Shown here one piece after another: positions 10,314 through 19,895 of a DNA stretch of 64,000 bases. The stretch covers positions 34,661,394 to 34,725,393 of the forward strand of contig OX328105.1 in NCBI GenBank assembly GCA_946811185.2. The letters are read 5' to 3'. Both the position numbers and the translations under genes were made by a program. The stretch's first letter is position 1, and each line of letters starts with the position of its first letter. Origin of the DNA: Hippopus hippopus. Its lineage: Eukaryota; Mollusca; Bivalvia; Cardiida; Cardiidae. Under the pieces are notes generated by a model. It was given only the letters and a program-made list of their open reading frames with translations. It did no database searches and was not told the origin of the DNA.

Positions 10314-10727
10314 AAATGGGATTTCCAAGGACAGCTTTATGTCCTCAAATATATTTTGTTCAAAAAGCAGCTTGCAAAATTCTGAAAAGGTTTGAAAGTT
10401 TCCACATTCTTATACATTACCAAAAAGGCAAAAGCTGAAATAACAAGTAACAAGAATTTTACCTTTTTAGTACAATGTTGTTTATAGTGTTTGCACACAT
10501 TTCCATTTTTAGATATTTGTTTCTTGAGACAGTGAGTTAAAACTCTTTTCAACAAGCTGCATGGGATTTGGATTTGGCTTTAGTCTAGCATACTGCACCA
10601 GAAGTATAGGACAGTGCATCTGATCTGTACCTATGCTTTCCTTGAAATAACTGAAGGTCCTTTTGAGCATCTAAGGGTTCAGAATCTTAGTCATGAAGAT
10701 AAAGTGCACATGATTTTAAAAAAAACA

Positions 10728-11084
10728 CCCTTAACCTTTTACCACACTATAAAATTTAGGAATTCACAGATTTTAATGCATTTTCAGATGACAGATCAAC
10801 TGCGATAAAGCATGTAAAAACTTGAAACTTGAATTGCCCTTCCTAATTACAGGAACATGTGCAAGGCAAACATTTTATAGACTTGTGCATTTTCATAACA
10901 ACATCTTTTTTTGCATATGTGCATGAATATCCAAAAATAAACTTTAGGGTCTTTGAAAGAGTAGAAAACAGTTTTGGAAAATGAGAAAATGCAGGATACC
11001 AGCATTTTCTCCTTTTTGGAAACTTTTTTCAAAAGCTTTCTTTCTCAAGGTCATTAGAAGTCAGGATTGTGTAGTAAAGGGTTA
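10728..11084 (-). repeat. Family A MITE split by a 153-bp insertion
   Basis: 10728-10800 is the left part (TTAACCTTTTACCACACTATAAAATTTAGG...CATTTTCAGATGACAGATCAA). 10950-11084 is the rest (GAGTAGAAAACAG, hairpin, AGGATTGTGTAGTAAAGGGTTAA). The sequence in between is the segment duplicated at 11251. Confidence 0.7.
10801..10953. repeat. 153-bp direct duplication, copy 1
   Basis: By eye this is base-for-base identical to 11251-11403. It begins TGCGATAAAGCATGTAAAAAC and ends AACTTTAGGGTCTT. It is not family A sequence and sits inside one. Confidence 0.9.
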
Positions 11085-11250
11085 AAGCCTTTGGGGATAG
11101 GGGCTAAATTGGGAGCATATGGCATGATTGGTGATATCATTTTACAAGTATTCTAATAGTTTATCAAAGTTTTTCATGTGTTGCAGTCAAATCTTTTACT
11201 TCTTGTCATAACTAGACCCATAAATCAACAGACCCGATTGCCAGAAAACA

Positions 11251-11403
11251 TGCGATAAAGCATGTAAAAACTTGAAACTTGAATTGCCCTTCCTAATTAC
11301 AGGAACATGTGCAAGGCAAACATTTTATAGACTTGTGCATTTTCATAACAACATCTTTTTTTGCATATGTGCATGAATATCCAAAAATAAACTTTAGGGT
11401 CTT
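11251..11403. repeat. 153-bp direct duplication, copy 2
   Basis: Second identical copy, offset by exactly 450 bp. Upstream and downstream flanks differ from copy 1, so the duplication is bounded at both ends. Confidence 0.9.
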
Positions 11404-11583
11404 ACTAAGAAAGAAATACAAAAGTTATTTTTGATCAATACCTTAGCTACAATGTGTAGTCTGATCATGTTTGTTTCAAGTGTTTATCCATGTTTTCAGT
11501 ATTATTTCAGCCTTGGAATGGCAGGAAGTGCACCTAATAAGGCACCCAAGCAAGCATTTTTTTTTTCTGTTTCTTCATTTCTC

Positions 11584-11695
11584 AGCCCTTTACCAAGCAA
11601 TGCTGTGTTTTTATGACCCTTGAAAACAATGTAGGAAGGTAGAAAATGCTGGTAACCTTGATTTGAGCCATAATTATATTTCATTTGTACCTTTC
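11584..11695 (+). mobile_element. Family A MITE missing one hairpin arm
   Basis: CCCTTTACCAAGCAATGCTGTG left end, left hairpin arm to GCTGGTAACC, then a direct join to TTGATTTGAGCC. The right terminus is lost. Confidence 0.7.
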
Positions 11696-11699
11696 ATGA

Positions 11700-12882
11700 G
11701 CCTTCTTGAAAGATGCCTTTTATGAAAACATTGTGGGAAAAGGAGAGAATTCAGATTACCAGCATTTTTTCTCTTCTCCACAATGTTTTCTACCCTATGA
11801 ATGGCAAATTTTATATTTTAAGTAATATTTAATATGTCTGCAAATAGAGAAACATCGGGTATTATCGACACGAAAGTGTGATGTCGATAACAGCCGCTTT
11901 AAATACAAATGGAAATTATCAGTGGTTTATTTTGCAGATACTCTACTGATCTTTGCGTATAAAATAATGGTGCCAAGTTGCGTATGGTAGCAAATAACGC
12001 CAACATTACATAAGGGTATGTAGGGTGATATCGACAGGTTGCATCTGTTATCAACATGGTATTCAATTTTCATAAATTAAATATCAAAATCCTCTTTTAA
12101 CTCGTCATTACGGTTTCTATTCCAATACTCGTTGCTGAGTTAGGTCTAATATAAAGCAATTCAAATAAAACTTGAAGCATAACGTAAGTAGACCGCAAAA
12201 GAAGGCTGAACAGGTACATGTTGTTAATATCATGGACCAAGAGGTTTGGACATTGCGCCACTGCGCACCATTTCTATAGCCCTTGACATTTCAGTCGGCG
12301 AGTATTGAACGTTTTCAAGCCAATTTTTCTGGACATAGCTGAAATCTGAAAGAAAAAAGGGAATTGTGGTTATATAATACATATTTATTATTATTTCTTT
12401 TATTCATGTGTTAACCTGTCGATAATTGCCGTTTGCATAAATTAGCTTCAGCAGTTATCGACACATCTATAAGATGCTTTATGGCCAGCAAACCACGCTT
12501 AATTCTGTAATGCAAACACTATTCTATATCTTAAACTCGTATCTAAGTTTAGATTCAAGCAAACGAGTACATTTCAATACGCACTACATGCTGGCAAAAA
12601 TCACCACCCTTCTTAACGTAGACGTTAACGTTGGGAAATTTTCATACTGTAAAATTTTATTTACTCTTTTGGACTTACAGAGTACTGTGTACTTCCGGCA
12701 CGGCGATTAGATAAAATATTGACGTCATATATTACATCATAAAAATGGAATTTGCTCATCTTTCATGGAATTAAAGGACACAATAAAGAATTGATGATAA
12801 CTGACGACGGTCGACAATACCCGACGTTGCTCTACTTCAGATTTGGAAAGTTCTAAATTTTGATGTCTGGTAAAGGGTTTAA
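11700..12882 (+). mobile_element. Family A MITE interrupted by a 986-bp TA-flanked element
   Basis: 11700-11846 holds the left arm, hairpin and start of the right arm (GTCTGCAAATA). 12833-12882 holds the remainder (TACTTCAGATTTGGAAAGTTCTAAA...TCTGGTAAAGGGTTT). Removing the insert and one TA restores the family A order. Confidence 0.85.
11847..12832. mobile_element. TA-flanked DNA transposon, non-autonomous (986 bp)
   Basis: Terminal inverted repeats GAG(A/C)AAC(A/G)TCGGGTATT(A/G)TCGAC lie at both ends and are bordered by a TA duplication. The motif TTATCGAC/GTCGATAA recurs near 11870, 11883, 12030, 12419, 12457 and 12810, concentrated towards the ends. Such subterminal repeats are commonly transposase-binding sites. 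The only ORF (12474-12710, 78 aa) resembles nothing I know. The TA target suggests the Tc1/mariner group, but the termini are not ones I recognise. Confidence 0.8.
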
Positions 12883-12937
12883 CACATCTTTGTTGTATAC
12901 AAATTTTAATAACAATGAATAAAGCTGTGTGGATATA

Positions 12938-13011
12938 TATGAAAACATTGTGGTAAAAGGTAAAACTGCTTTTTATAGGCAATTTCTTCTTTTGCAGCAG
13001 TGTTTTCAAAT
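12938..13011. repeat. Family A hairpin fragment
   Basis: GAAAACATTGTGGTAAAAGGTAAAACTGC...GCAATTTCTTCTTTTGCAGCAGTGTTTTCAAA is a decayed stem without either terminus. Confidence 0.55.
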
Positions 13012-13073
13012 GTAGGCTGCTGTTGTCATCTGTTACATTGACAGGGACAGTGTCATGCCAAACAAGTCCATCA

Positions 13074-13299
13074 TTAACCCTTTACGAAACAATTTTGTGT
13101 TTTAACGACCGTTGGAAAGAAGCTTTTTGAAAACACTGGGAAAAGGAGAAAATGCTGGTAACCAGCATTTTCTCCTCTTACTACAATGATTTCCACTCTA
13201 TCAAGGACAAATTCTGCCATTTGAGCCATCTTTAATTTGTTGTCTGCAAATGCTTTGAATTTGGACCAGTCTAAAATTTTGTAATATGGTAAAAAGTTG
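13074..13299 (+). mobile_element. Family A MITE, full length
   Basis: TTAACCCTTTACGAAACAATT to GTAATATGGTAAAAAGTT. The left arm reads CACTGGGAAAAGG, a 3-bp deletion of the usual CATTGTGGG. Confidence 0.82.
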
Positions 13300-13366
13300 G
13301 ACTTATGAAACAGAGTTCAACTGTATTGCTACAGTCAACTTTGTATGACACATCGATTGTTTTCGT

Positions 13367-13394
13367 GGGGGGGGGGGGGGGGGGGGGGGGGGGG
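13367..13394 (+). repeat. Poly-G run of 28
   Basis: Twenty-eight consecutive G residues are followed by GAGAGAAAAAAAAG. Read on the minus strand this gives the proline run in the spurious ORF 13303-13668. Confidence 0.95.
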
Positions 13395-14004
13395 AGAGAA
13401 AAAAAAGAACCACATTAAGTTGCCTATTATTATGATAGTACAAAAAGTTGTAGGTCTTTTGTCCCTGTAAAAACGTTTTCCTGTTATTCTTCTGGAAGAA
13501 AATTGTCCGCGAGAGAGCGTTAGTCAAGTTATGTTTTTTCTCATTTTTCCGGAGAGGAGAAATCAATACTGTGAGAGGTTTCTCTTGGAATTTCTCTGGA
13601 AGCATGAACAGAATGGATACTGTAGCATGATGGATTGAATTGTCATGGGTATTAAATATAATGTTCATGATTTACACACAGAGAGGGGAAACCTTTTGAA
13701 CTCTATGTGCATCATGTACTCCTGAATAATTGTTGTTACTTTGTAAGGTTGCTAGGTTATTCTTTAGAATGCAGAATAAACAGTACAGACAGTATCAGTC
13801 TATATATAAGACCAAAACAGTTGCAGTTTCCTTTTGTCTTTAATGTTTCAGCAAAACGAAAGTGTAGATCAGAGAACAGATTGCACATTTGGTGAGGTCT
13901 GATCTTGATCTATGCAGGCTGCAAAGGCAACCATAGTAATGACAGATGGTATAAGGGCATTATTTTCATACTACAAATCAACAAAAAATTTACACAGGTC
14001 CATA
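13395..14004. other. Unassigned stretch with a decayed family B hairpin
   Basis: GTGTAGATCAGAGAACAGATTGCAC...GAGGTCTGATCTTGATCTATGC at 13861-13917 is a family B stem. Nothing else is recognised. Confidence 0.45.
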
Positions 14005-14214
14005 TTAACCGTTTACCGCACAATCCTGAGTTTTAACGACCCTGAAGAAAAGGCCTTTTGAAAACATTATGGGAAAAGGAGAAAATGCTGGTAACCAGCA
14101 TTTTCTCCTTTTCCCAGATTGTTTTCTAGCCTTCCCAAACCAAATTTCAATTTTTCAGTCAATTTCATTTTATCTTCTGCAACTGCTTTCAATTTGAACC
14201 AGCCTAAAATTTTA
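14005..14214 (+). mobile_element. Family A MITE, right end truncated
   Basis: TTAACCGTTTACCGCACAATCCTGAG start, perfect inner hairpin with GGTAACC, and right arm ending at CCTAAAATTTT without GTCGTTTGG. Confidence 0.82.
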
Positions 14215-14449
14215 AAAATTAAAAGAACTTACAGAATAACATTGTACATAATTATGGCTCACATTTCAGATTCGTGTTGGAGGAATAAAAACTATTAAAG
14301 GAAAAAGGGAAAAAAGTTTGTAAACAATGATTTATTTATCCAACTATGTTTTCAAAAGAATACATATTGTAGTTTTCCTATTTACAAGTAAAATACTGTG
14401 TTTCCTCAGTGTCTACAGTACAATTTCAGGAAAATTATTTCCCTGTCCT

Positions 14450-14666
14450 TTAACTCTTTACCAAACGACAAAATGTTATTGAAAGCATATGCAGACGACA
14501 AATTAAAAGTGTCTCAATTTATGAAATTTGGCCCTGAAAGGGTAGAAAACCTTGTGGGAAAAGGAGAAAATGCTAGTTACCAGCATTTTCTCCTTTTCCC
14601 ACAAGGTTTTCAAAAGCTTTTCTTCCCAGGGTCATGAAAACCAGGGCTTGTTTGTTAAAGAGTTAA
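14450..14666 (-). mobile_element. Family A MITE with compensated stem
   Basis: TTAACTCTTTACCAAACGACAAAATG to CTTGTTTGTTAAAGAGTTAA. The stem reads ACCTTGTGGG and CCCACAAGGT, a matched change from ACATTG/CAATGT on both arms. Confidence 0.86.
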
Positions 14667-14822
14667 AACACCCTCATGTTTCCCCACAATGCTTTGCAGA
14701 ACTGAAATAACTGATAAAATGGTAAGCTTACTTTTCACATGCTGACAAAATTCAGACTTGCCTAAATGGAAAGAATTTGCAGATGAGACATGCAGCATCA
14801 CTGACATGATGGGATTGGTCTC

Positions 14823-15051
14823 TGAACTCTTTACCAAACGACAAAATTTTAGACTGGTCCAAATTGAAAGCATTTGCAGACAACAAATCAAAGGTGGCCT
14901 GAATGACAAAATTTGTCCCTGATATAGTAGAAAACATTGTGGGAAAAGGAGAAAATGCTGGTTACCAGCATTTTCTCCTTTTCCCACAATGTTTTCAAAA
15001 GCCTTCTGCACTAGGGTCATTAAAAGATGGGATTGTGTGGTAAAGAGTTAA
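14823..15051 (-). mobile_element. Family A MITE, full length
   Basis: 229 bp. GAACTCTTTACCAAACGACAAAATTTTAGACTGG to GGGATTGTGTGGTAAAGAGTTAA, with a perfect hairpin centred on GGTTACC. Its right TTAA is shared with the next copy. Confidence 0.88.
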
Positions 15052-15276
15052 TCCTTTACCAAACAAAAAAAATTGGACTGGTTCAAATCCAAAGCAATTG
15101 CAGGTGACAATTCATTATGTTGGTCAAATTTGGAGATTTTCTTTGAAAAGTTAGAAAAATTTGTGGGAAAAGGAGAAAATGCTGGTTACCAGCATATTCT
15201 CATTTTCCAACAATGTTTTCCAGATATTTCTTCCTTAATGTCACTGAAACTTGGGATTGTTGGGTTGAAGGGTTAA
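15048..15276 (-). mobile_element. Family A MITE, full length
   Basis: TTAATCCTTTACCAAACAAAAAAAATTGG to GGGATTGTTGGGTTGAAGGGTTAA; 229 bp, head to tail with the preceding element. Confidence 0.85.
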
Positions 15277-15529
15277 TGAGGAAACAGTGCATTACCAGCA
15301 TTTTCTCCTTTTCCCATACTGTTTTCAAAAGCCCTTTTCTTCAAGGTCATTTTTCCCTAAGGGGTTGAAGACAGAAGACTCATTTATTCACAAAATTATT
15401 CTTTGATTTTATTTTCTCTCCCAAATTACGAAAATGGTTCTTTGAATAACAATGAACAGATTTTTCTTCCAGATAAATATTTGGAATGATAGAAAGTCAT
15501 TATGTGACTTTGCTTCCTACGACTGCTAG

Positions 15530-15719
15530 GCTCCTAACTGGCTCAGCTGTGAAAGCCTTTGGTTTGTAATAGGAATGGCCTGGTTCAATCTCCTTGGAAG
15601 ACTTAATTCTTTTTCCAAACAATCTTGTGTTTTGATGATCCAAAGAAAGACTTGGTTCAATCTCCTGAGAAGACTCAATTTTTTGCCCAAAAATCTTGTG
15701 TTTTAATGAACCAAAGTAA
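15530..15719 (+). repeat. tRNA-like SINE head with 69-bp tandem duplication
   Basis: TGGCTCAGCTGTG (A-box-like) and GGTTCAATCTCC (B-box-like) at 15541-15594 mark a SINE head. The segment from GGTTCAATCTCC through a family A-like left end (CCAAACAATCTTGTGTTTTGATGA) is repeated at about 15653-15719, so the duplication spans a SINE/family A junction. Confidence 0.55.
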
Positions 15720-15873
15720 GGAACCTGTTGAAAACATTGTGTGAAAAGGAGAAAATGCTGTGTACTAGCATTTTCTCCTCTTCACACAATGTTTTCTATC
15801 CTTTCAAAGACAAATATGACTATTTAAATTCAGTTTGTCATCTGCAAGTACTTTCAGTTTGGACAAGTCTAAT
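15672..15873 (+). mobile_element. Family A MITE with compensated stem
   Basis: Stem CATTGTGTGAAAAGGAG pairs with CTCCTCTTCACACAATG. GTGTG/CACAC replaces GTGGG/CCCAC on both arms. The right arm runs to GGACAAGTCTAAT. Confidence 0.75.
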
Positions 15874-15998
15874 ACTGCAACTTAAATTTGGAAAAGCCTG
15901 GATAAATATGCTAAAAATGCTAAGAACAGTCAAACGGTAGTGAAGAGTTCGATTTTTATCCTTTATTGCACAAAACATTGTGGGAAAAGGAGAACATA

Positions 15999-16806
15999 CG
16001 AGGGTTGTCGCAGAAGTAAAAGGACTTTTCTTGTTGCTGCTTTATTGTCGGGTGCATACACATATATTTTTGCTTGAATACAGTTCAGCATGTCTACTCC
16101 CGAAATGTATAGTCCAAATGAAATTTTATCTGACGTACTTTGAAATATGCAGAGTTTCCAAGGTAACGGTAAAGGTAGGCGGCGCACGCCCGTTTCAGTA
16201 ATGCAAAGATAACATTTGCTTGTTCAGATGTCGCTATAATTATCCTTACGTTTTGTTTTTGCGTGCGAAAGTTCAGCTGCACAATATGTGGCATTATGAT
16301 GCCATTTCCCGTTTATTTGAGCGCCATAGCATTTCAGTTAGCTGAGATACAGCGTTTTTCATCACGTCAGTGTACTGAGAAAAAAACGTCATGTCGTCCA
16401 CAGGAGGTGAAGTCACGTTTACGAGGTACACATTTCAATAGTGGAGAGGAGCTGATGTTGGAAACACAGAGGATTGTGTCGTCATTTAGTAATGACTTCT
16501 ATGTAGACACATTTGACAAGTGGATCGCACGTCACAGGAAGTGTGTTCGCACTGGTGGGGACTATGTGGAGAAAGTATGATAAGCGACGTCATGTTGGAC
16601 GTCAGTGAACGTTATTCTGTGTGCCGGGTGGCGTTTAGCGTTGTATGTATTTTAACTGTAGTTTCGTTATTGTTATATGTATTTTGATGATTTTTGAGAG
16701 AAATAATCATGAGATATGGCACTTAATCCGTGTTTGTTTTCTTGTTTATACGCCAATAATTGTTCATGTTACAGCAATAGTCCTTTTACTTCTGCGACAA
16801 CCCTCA
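15999..16806 (+). mobile_element. Internally deleted mariner-like element (808 bp)
   Basis: The 27-bp terminal inverted repeat (C/T)GAGGGTTGTCGCAGAAGTAAAAGGAC lies at both ends and is flanked by TA on each side. The length is well below the ~1.3 kb of an intact mariner. Only the C-terminal coding region remains, so the centre and N-terminus have been lost. The first ten bases match the terminus of the full-length mariner at 61222. Confidence 0.88.
16404..16580 (+). pseudogene. Mariner transposase C-terminal remnant
   Basis: About 58 residues at the end of ORF 16263-16580 match the conserved tail of mariner transposases: LRG, then F(N/S)SGEE, then FDKWIARHRKCV and GGDYVEK before the stop. The catalytic DD34D region is absent. 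The upstream 47 residues of the ORF are not transposase-like. The remnant lies inside the TA-flanked element and cannot act alone. Confidence 0.82.
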
Positions 16807-16942
16807 TACTTTTCTCCTTTTCCCAAATTGTTTTCTACCCTAAGAAAGACAACTTTCACAGTTTGAGTTACAGTTGAATTGTCGTCTGCAACTGCTTTTG
16901 GTTTGGACAAGTTTAAAGTTTTGTTGTGTGTTAAGGGGTTAA

Positions 16943-17178
16943 TGAAACCCCTCATTCTAAAAGTTTTATGTGAGAATTATCAGGTGATTTCAAAGGCAAT
17001 AAAAATTGAGATTTTTTTTGTGAGTATTTTCCTTTCAATAAAGATATGGCTACACAGTGCATCAAGTTTGTAATGATCCATGTAGACTCATTGCCCCTGA
17101 AAGTTTTACTTCATTTGCAGGGTTTGGACTTTCACAAAACTAAAAGATAAGTGAAAGTCTTCAACATCAAGGAAATAA
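16943..17178. other. Unassigned stretch
   Basis: Nothing recognised. Confidence 0.3.
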
Positions 17179-17406
17179 TTAACTTTTTACCAAATGACAA
17201 AATTTAGGACTGTTCCAAATTGAAAGCATTTTGCAGAATACAAAATTAATGTTGCTAAAATGACGATTTCTCTTTTGGAAGTGTAGAAAACATTGTAGGA
17301 AAAGGAGAAAATGCTGGTTACGAGCATTTTCCCCATTTCCAACGATGATTTCAAAAGCCTTTTTACCTTTGGTCGTTAAAAGTTGGGACTGTGTGGTAAA
17401 GAGGCA
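17179..17406 (-). mobile_element. Family A MITE
   Basis: TTAACTTTTTACCAAATGACAAAATTTAGG to GGGACTGTGTGGTAAAGAGG. The right arm is decayed (CATTTTCCCCATTTCCAACGATGATTTC). Confidence 0.82.
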
Positions 17407-17723
17407 AAGCTTTGATTGCACTTCCATTTCCATGTACCTCATGGACTCTGACCGAACTTTTTTAGCCATTTACCACAATAACAAGAAGGAAAAATCCATT
17501 TGCAGAGAGTTATGTGTTTCAGAAGCTAAATGGTGTATTCAGGAAGTTTGCAATGTTATGTTTTAGCAGTATTTGAAATTAGGTTGTATTTTCAAAAGAT
17601 GAAATACAACAGTGGGCATGGTGTTTATATGATAGGAGGCAGACATCAGCCATAGCTGGACCACTTTCTCAGCCAAATGTGGTACTGGCCATACATGTGT
17701 TTGAAATACAGTAATATACTCTT

Positions 17724-18070
17724 TTAACCATTAAAAAATAATCCCAGGTTTTAAGGACAATGAACAGGAAGACTTTTGAAAACATGGTAGGGAAGGATGA
17801 AAATGCTGGTAAACAGCATTTTCTCCTTTTCCCAAAATGTTGCCTTATACTAAAAAAAAAGAAAAAATCCGTCATTGGAGCGACAGGTACTTTGAATACA
17901 TCATCTGCTAATGCTTGCAATTTGGACAGGCCTAAAATTTTGTGTTATGGCTAAGAGTTACAACAATCCTAAATTTTAATAACCCTGAAGAAAAAGACTT
18001 TTGAAAATATTGTGGGAAAGGGAGAAAACGCTGATAACCTGCATTTTCGGCTTTCTCCACAATGTTATCT
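17724..18070 (+). mobile_element. Two family A MITEs head to tail
   Basis: 17724-17959 is complete but diverged, with an A-rich expansion (ACTAAAAAAAAAGAAAAAATCC) in the right arm. 17956-18070 is a second copy whose right arm is lost after CACAATGTTATCTTC. The junction is GAGTTACAACAATCC. Confidence 0.72.
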
Positions 18071-18529
18071 TCAAAACTTTTCCTATAGAAGTCTGTTTTA
18101 ATCTCACTTGTTGCCTTCTAGTGCTTTCGCTGGGACTAGTGCCTTTATGGTTGGGTTTCATTTGCCATGGGCTCCACACATTTATTTGTCTGTGACTTTC
18201 TCTACTATTTTTCAGGCATTGTAAATTGTCTTGGCATATATGTTTAGGTTTCATGCCAGCATCATTGATTTCTTGTGCTAACTTTCCGTGGCTGACAGGG
18301 TCAAAGCCATAATGAGATTGTATGGACATTGTACGAAATAGTGCAGTCTCTGCTCTGAAATCACACAGTACTCATGTGGCAACCTAGTGATAGCTGAGCA
18401 GGGGCCATATGATTATCCTACAATTTTTTGGCCAGAAGGACAATATAAAATTGTGTGTTGTCCACATGTACTGACTCTGTTTGGTGTCTGGTGAGGGGGG
18501 GGGGGATTTAGTGATGCTATCATGACATG
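18071..18529. other. Unassigned stretch
   Basis: No coding or recognised repeat signal apart from an 11-G run near 18495. Confidence 0.3.
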
Positions 18530-18530
18530 A

Positions 18531-19229
18531 AGGGGTGTGGAAATCTTAGCAATTTCTACTTGTCCACGGACAAGTATATTAAAAAACCCACTTGTCCACC
18601 AGTGCAGCTTACTTTTCCAAAAGAAAAATAGTTTTAAACGACAATCAACCATGGGAACCTTTCAATCACGTCTCGTTAAAAACACGCTGTCTCGGTTTGA
18701 GACGGTTACGGCAAAGGAGATAATGGGTAAACCAAGGCCCAATCGCACCGAAGCTGTACCTTCACATGTGCTACATTGTCGTAAAAGATTTTTGAATCGG
18801 TGCTATAATGATAATGAAAATATTTTATATTGATCTTAAAAGTATTCAGAAATTTAAAAAAAAAAAAATTAATATGTGCAAGGTATTCAGAAATTTTTCA
18901 AAACAAAAAAAAAACAATGTGCAAAAACAGCTGCATATTGTGCCGACCCTGTCGTATGCGGTGAATGCGGAAGTAGACCAAATATGTACTTTGGGTTTCA
19001 AGAAATCAGGGATCATCTGCAGCTGCTGTTTATCATTCAAAATGTCATTTTTTGCACGAAAGGTTAACAGTTGTATTTCACTGTGTAATTTATACAACAG
19101 ATCTTTGTACCAAAATTTTACGCTTATATTCTACTTGATCGCGGACAACTAGATTGAAAAAGTCACTTGTCCGACGCCGAAATATCCCGAGTTGGGCGAG
19201 TTGGACATAGGATTTCCACAGCCCTGACA
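18531..19229. mobile_element. hAT-like element, CAGGGCTGTGGAAAT ends
   Basis: Left AGGGGTGTGGAAATCTTA and right TAGGATTTCCACAGCCCTG are inverted repeats. CAGGG termini are typical of hAT transposons. CTTGTCC/GGACAAGT motifs recur just inside both ends. No clean 8-bp target duplication was found, though ACATG occurs on both sides. Internal ORFs (18537-18833, 18876-19067) show no motif I know. Confidence 0.6.
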
Positions 19230-19677
19230 TGTTTACAGGCTTTTGGCTTGGGATTTTTAAAATTTGTCATTGTGCTAAGTTGAACAATATCCTAGAGCCT
19301 AAGGCGCCAGCCAACCTGTAAGACAATTGAACAGCTGCTGTACAGAGACTGCATAGAAAGTGATATGGGTATCATATGGGCAACCTAAGCTCACTGCAAA
19401 TCAACTATTAACTAGTGAAAGCCTGTAGCATTTATGGCTGTACCATCTTTTGAAACTGAGTGATGACAACCACGATATATATTTGCATGAAGTAAGAGGT
19501 AAGCTAAGAACCACTCTATTCAATTACAGGAGAAGATGTAAGATATATTGATGTACTAAGAACTCTGTTGCTAGATAACTTTGTAGTGAGAGAATATACT
19601 CATTAGAATCAATAGAGAGAAAACAATATACTTGTCCTTGTAGTTACATTGGCACAATCAAGATGAGACCCTCAGAC
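19230..19677. other. Unassigned stretch
   Basis: Nothing recognised. Confidence 0.3.
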
Positions 19678-19895
19678 ATAACACTTTACAAAATAATATT
19701 GTGATTTTGTGATTCCAAGGAGGGTAGCTTTTGAAATCATTGTTGAAAATGGTGACCTTGAGAGACGGGCAGCATTTTCATCTCTCCCCCATTGCCTTTT
19801 TACATTTAGTGAGATAAATTTTGTAATCTGAGCCACATTGAATTGATGTCTGCAAATCCCTCTTGAAATTTTGTTGTCTTGTGATAAAGTGTTAA
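19678..19895 (+). repeat. Family A MITE, degenerate
   Basis: Recognised from ACACTTTACAAAATAAT, TTTTGAAATCATTGTTG, TGAGCCACATTGAATT and TTTTGTTGTCTTGTGATAAAGTGTTAA. The hairpin no longer pairs well. Confidence 0.6.

Larger units (their letters stand above)
14735..15367 (-). mobile_element. Older family A copy containing two nested family A copies
   Basis: 14735-14822 carries an internal left segment (CTGACAAAATTCAGACTTGCC...GGATTGGTCTCTGA). 15283-15367 carries a hairpin right arm and terminus (ATTACCAGCATTTTCTCC...CTAAGGGGTTGAAG). Two complete copies occupy the space between. The reading as one split element is likely but not proven. Confidence 0.55.
15958..16942 (+). mobile_element. Family A MITE interrupted by a mariner
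   Basis: 15958-15998 is the shortened left side (CCTTTATTGCACAAAACATTGTGGG). 16807-16942 is the right hairpin arm and tail, ending TTGTTGTGTGTTAAGGGGTTAA. The mariner sits near the palindrome centre. Confidence 0.85.

Noticed and set aside
13303..13668. 121-aa ORF with a polyproline tract
   Set aside because: The prolines are the reverse reading of the 28-G run; no other protein-like feature.
14655..15020. 121-aa minus-strand ORF
   Set aside because: Entirely family A sequence, including the palindrome.
18876..19067. Cysteine-containing short ORF suggestive of a zinc finger (CGECG)
   Set aside because: One CxxC-type spacing is not enough, no second half of a finger is visible, and it lies inside a hAT-like element.
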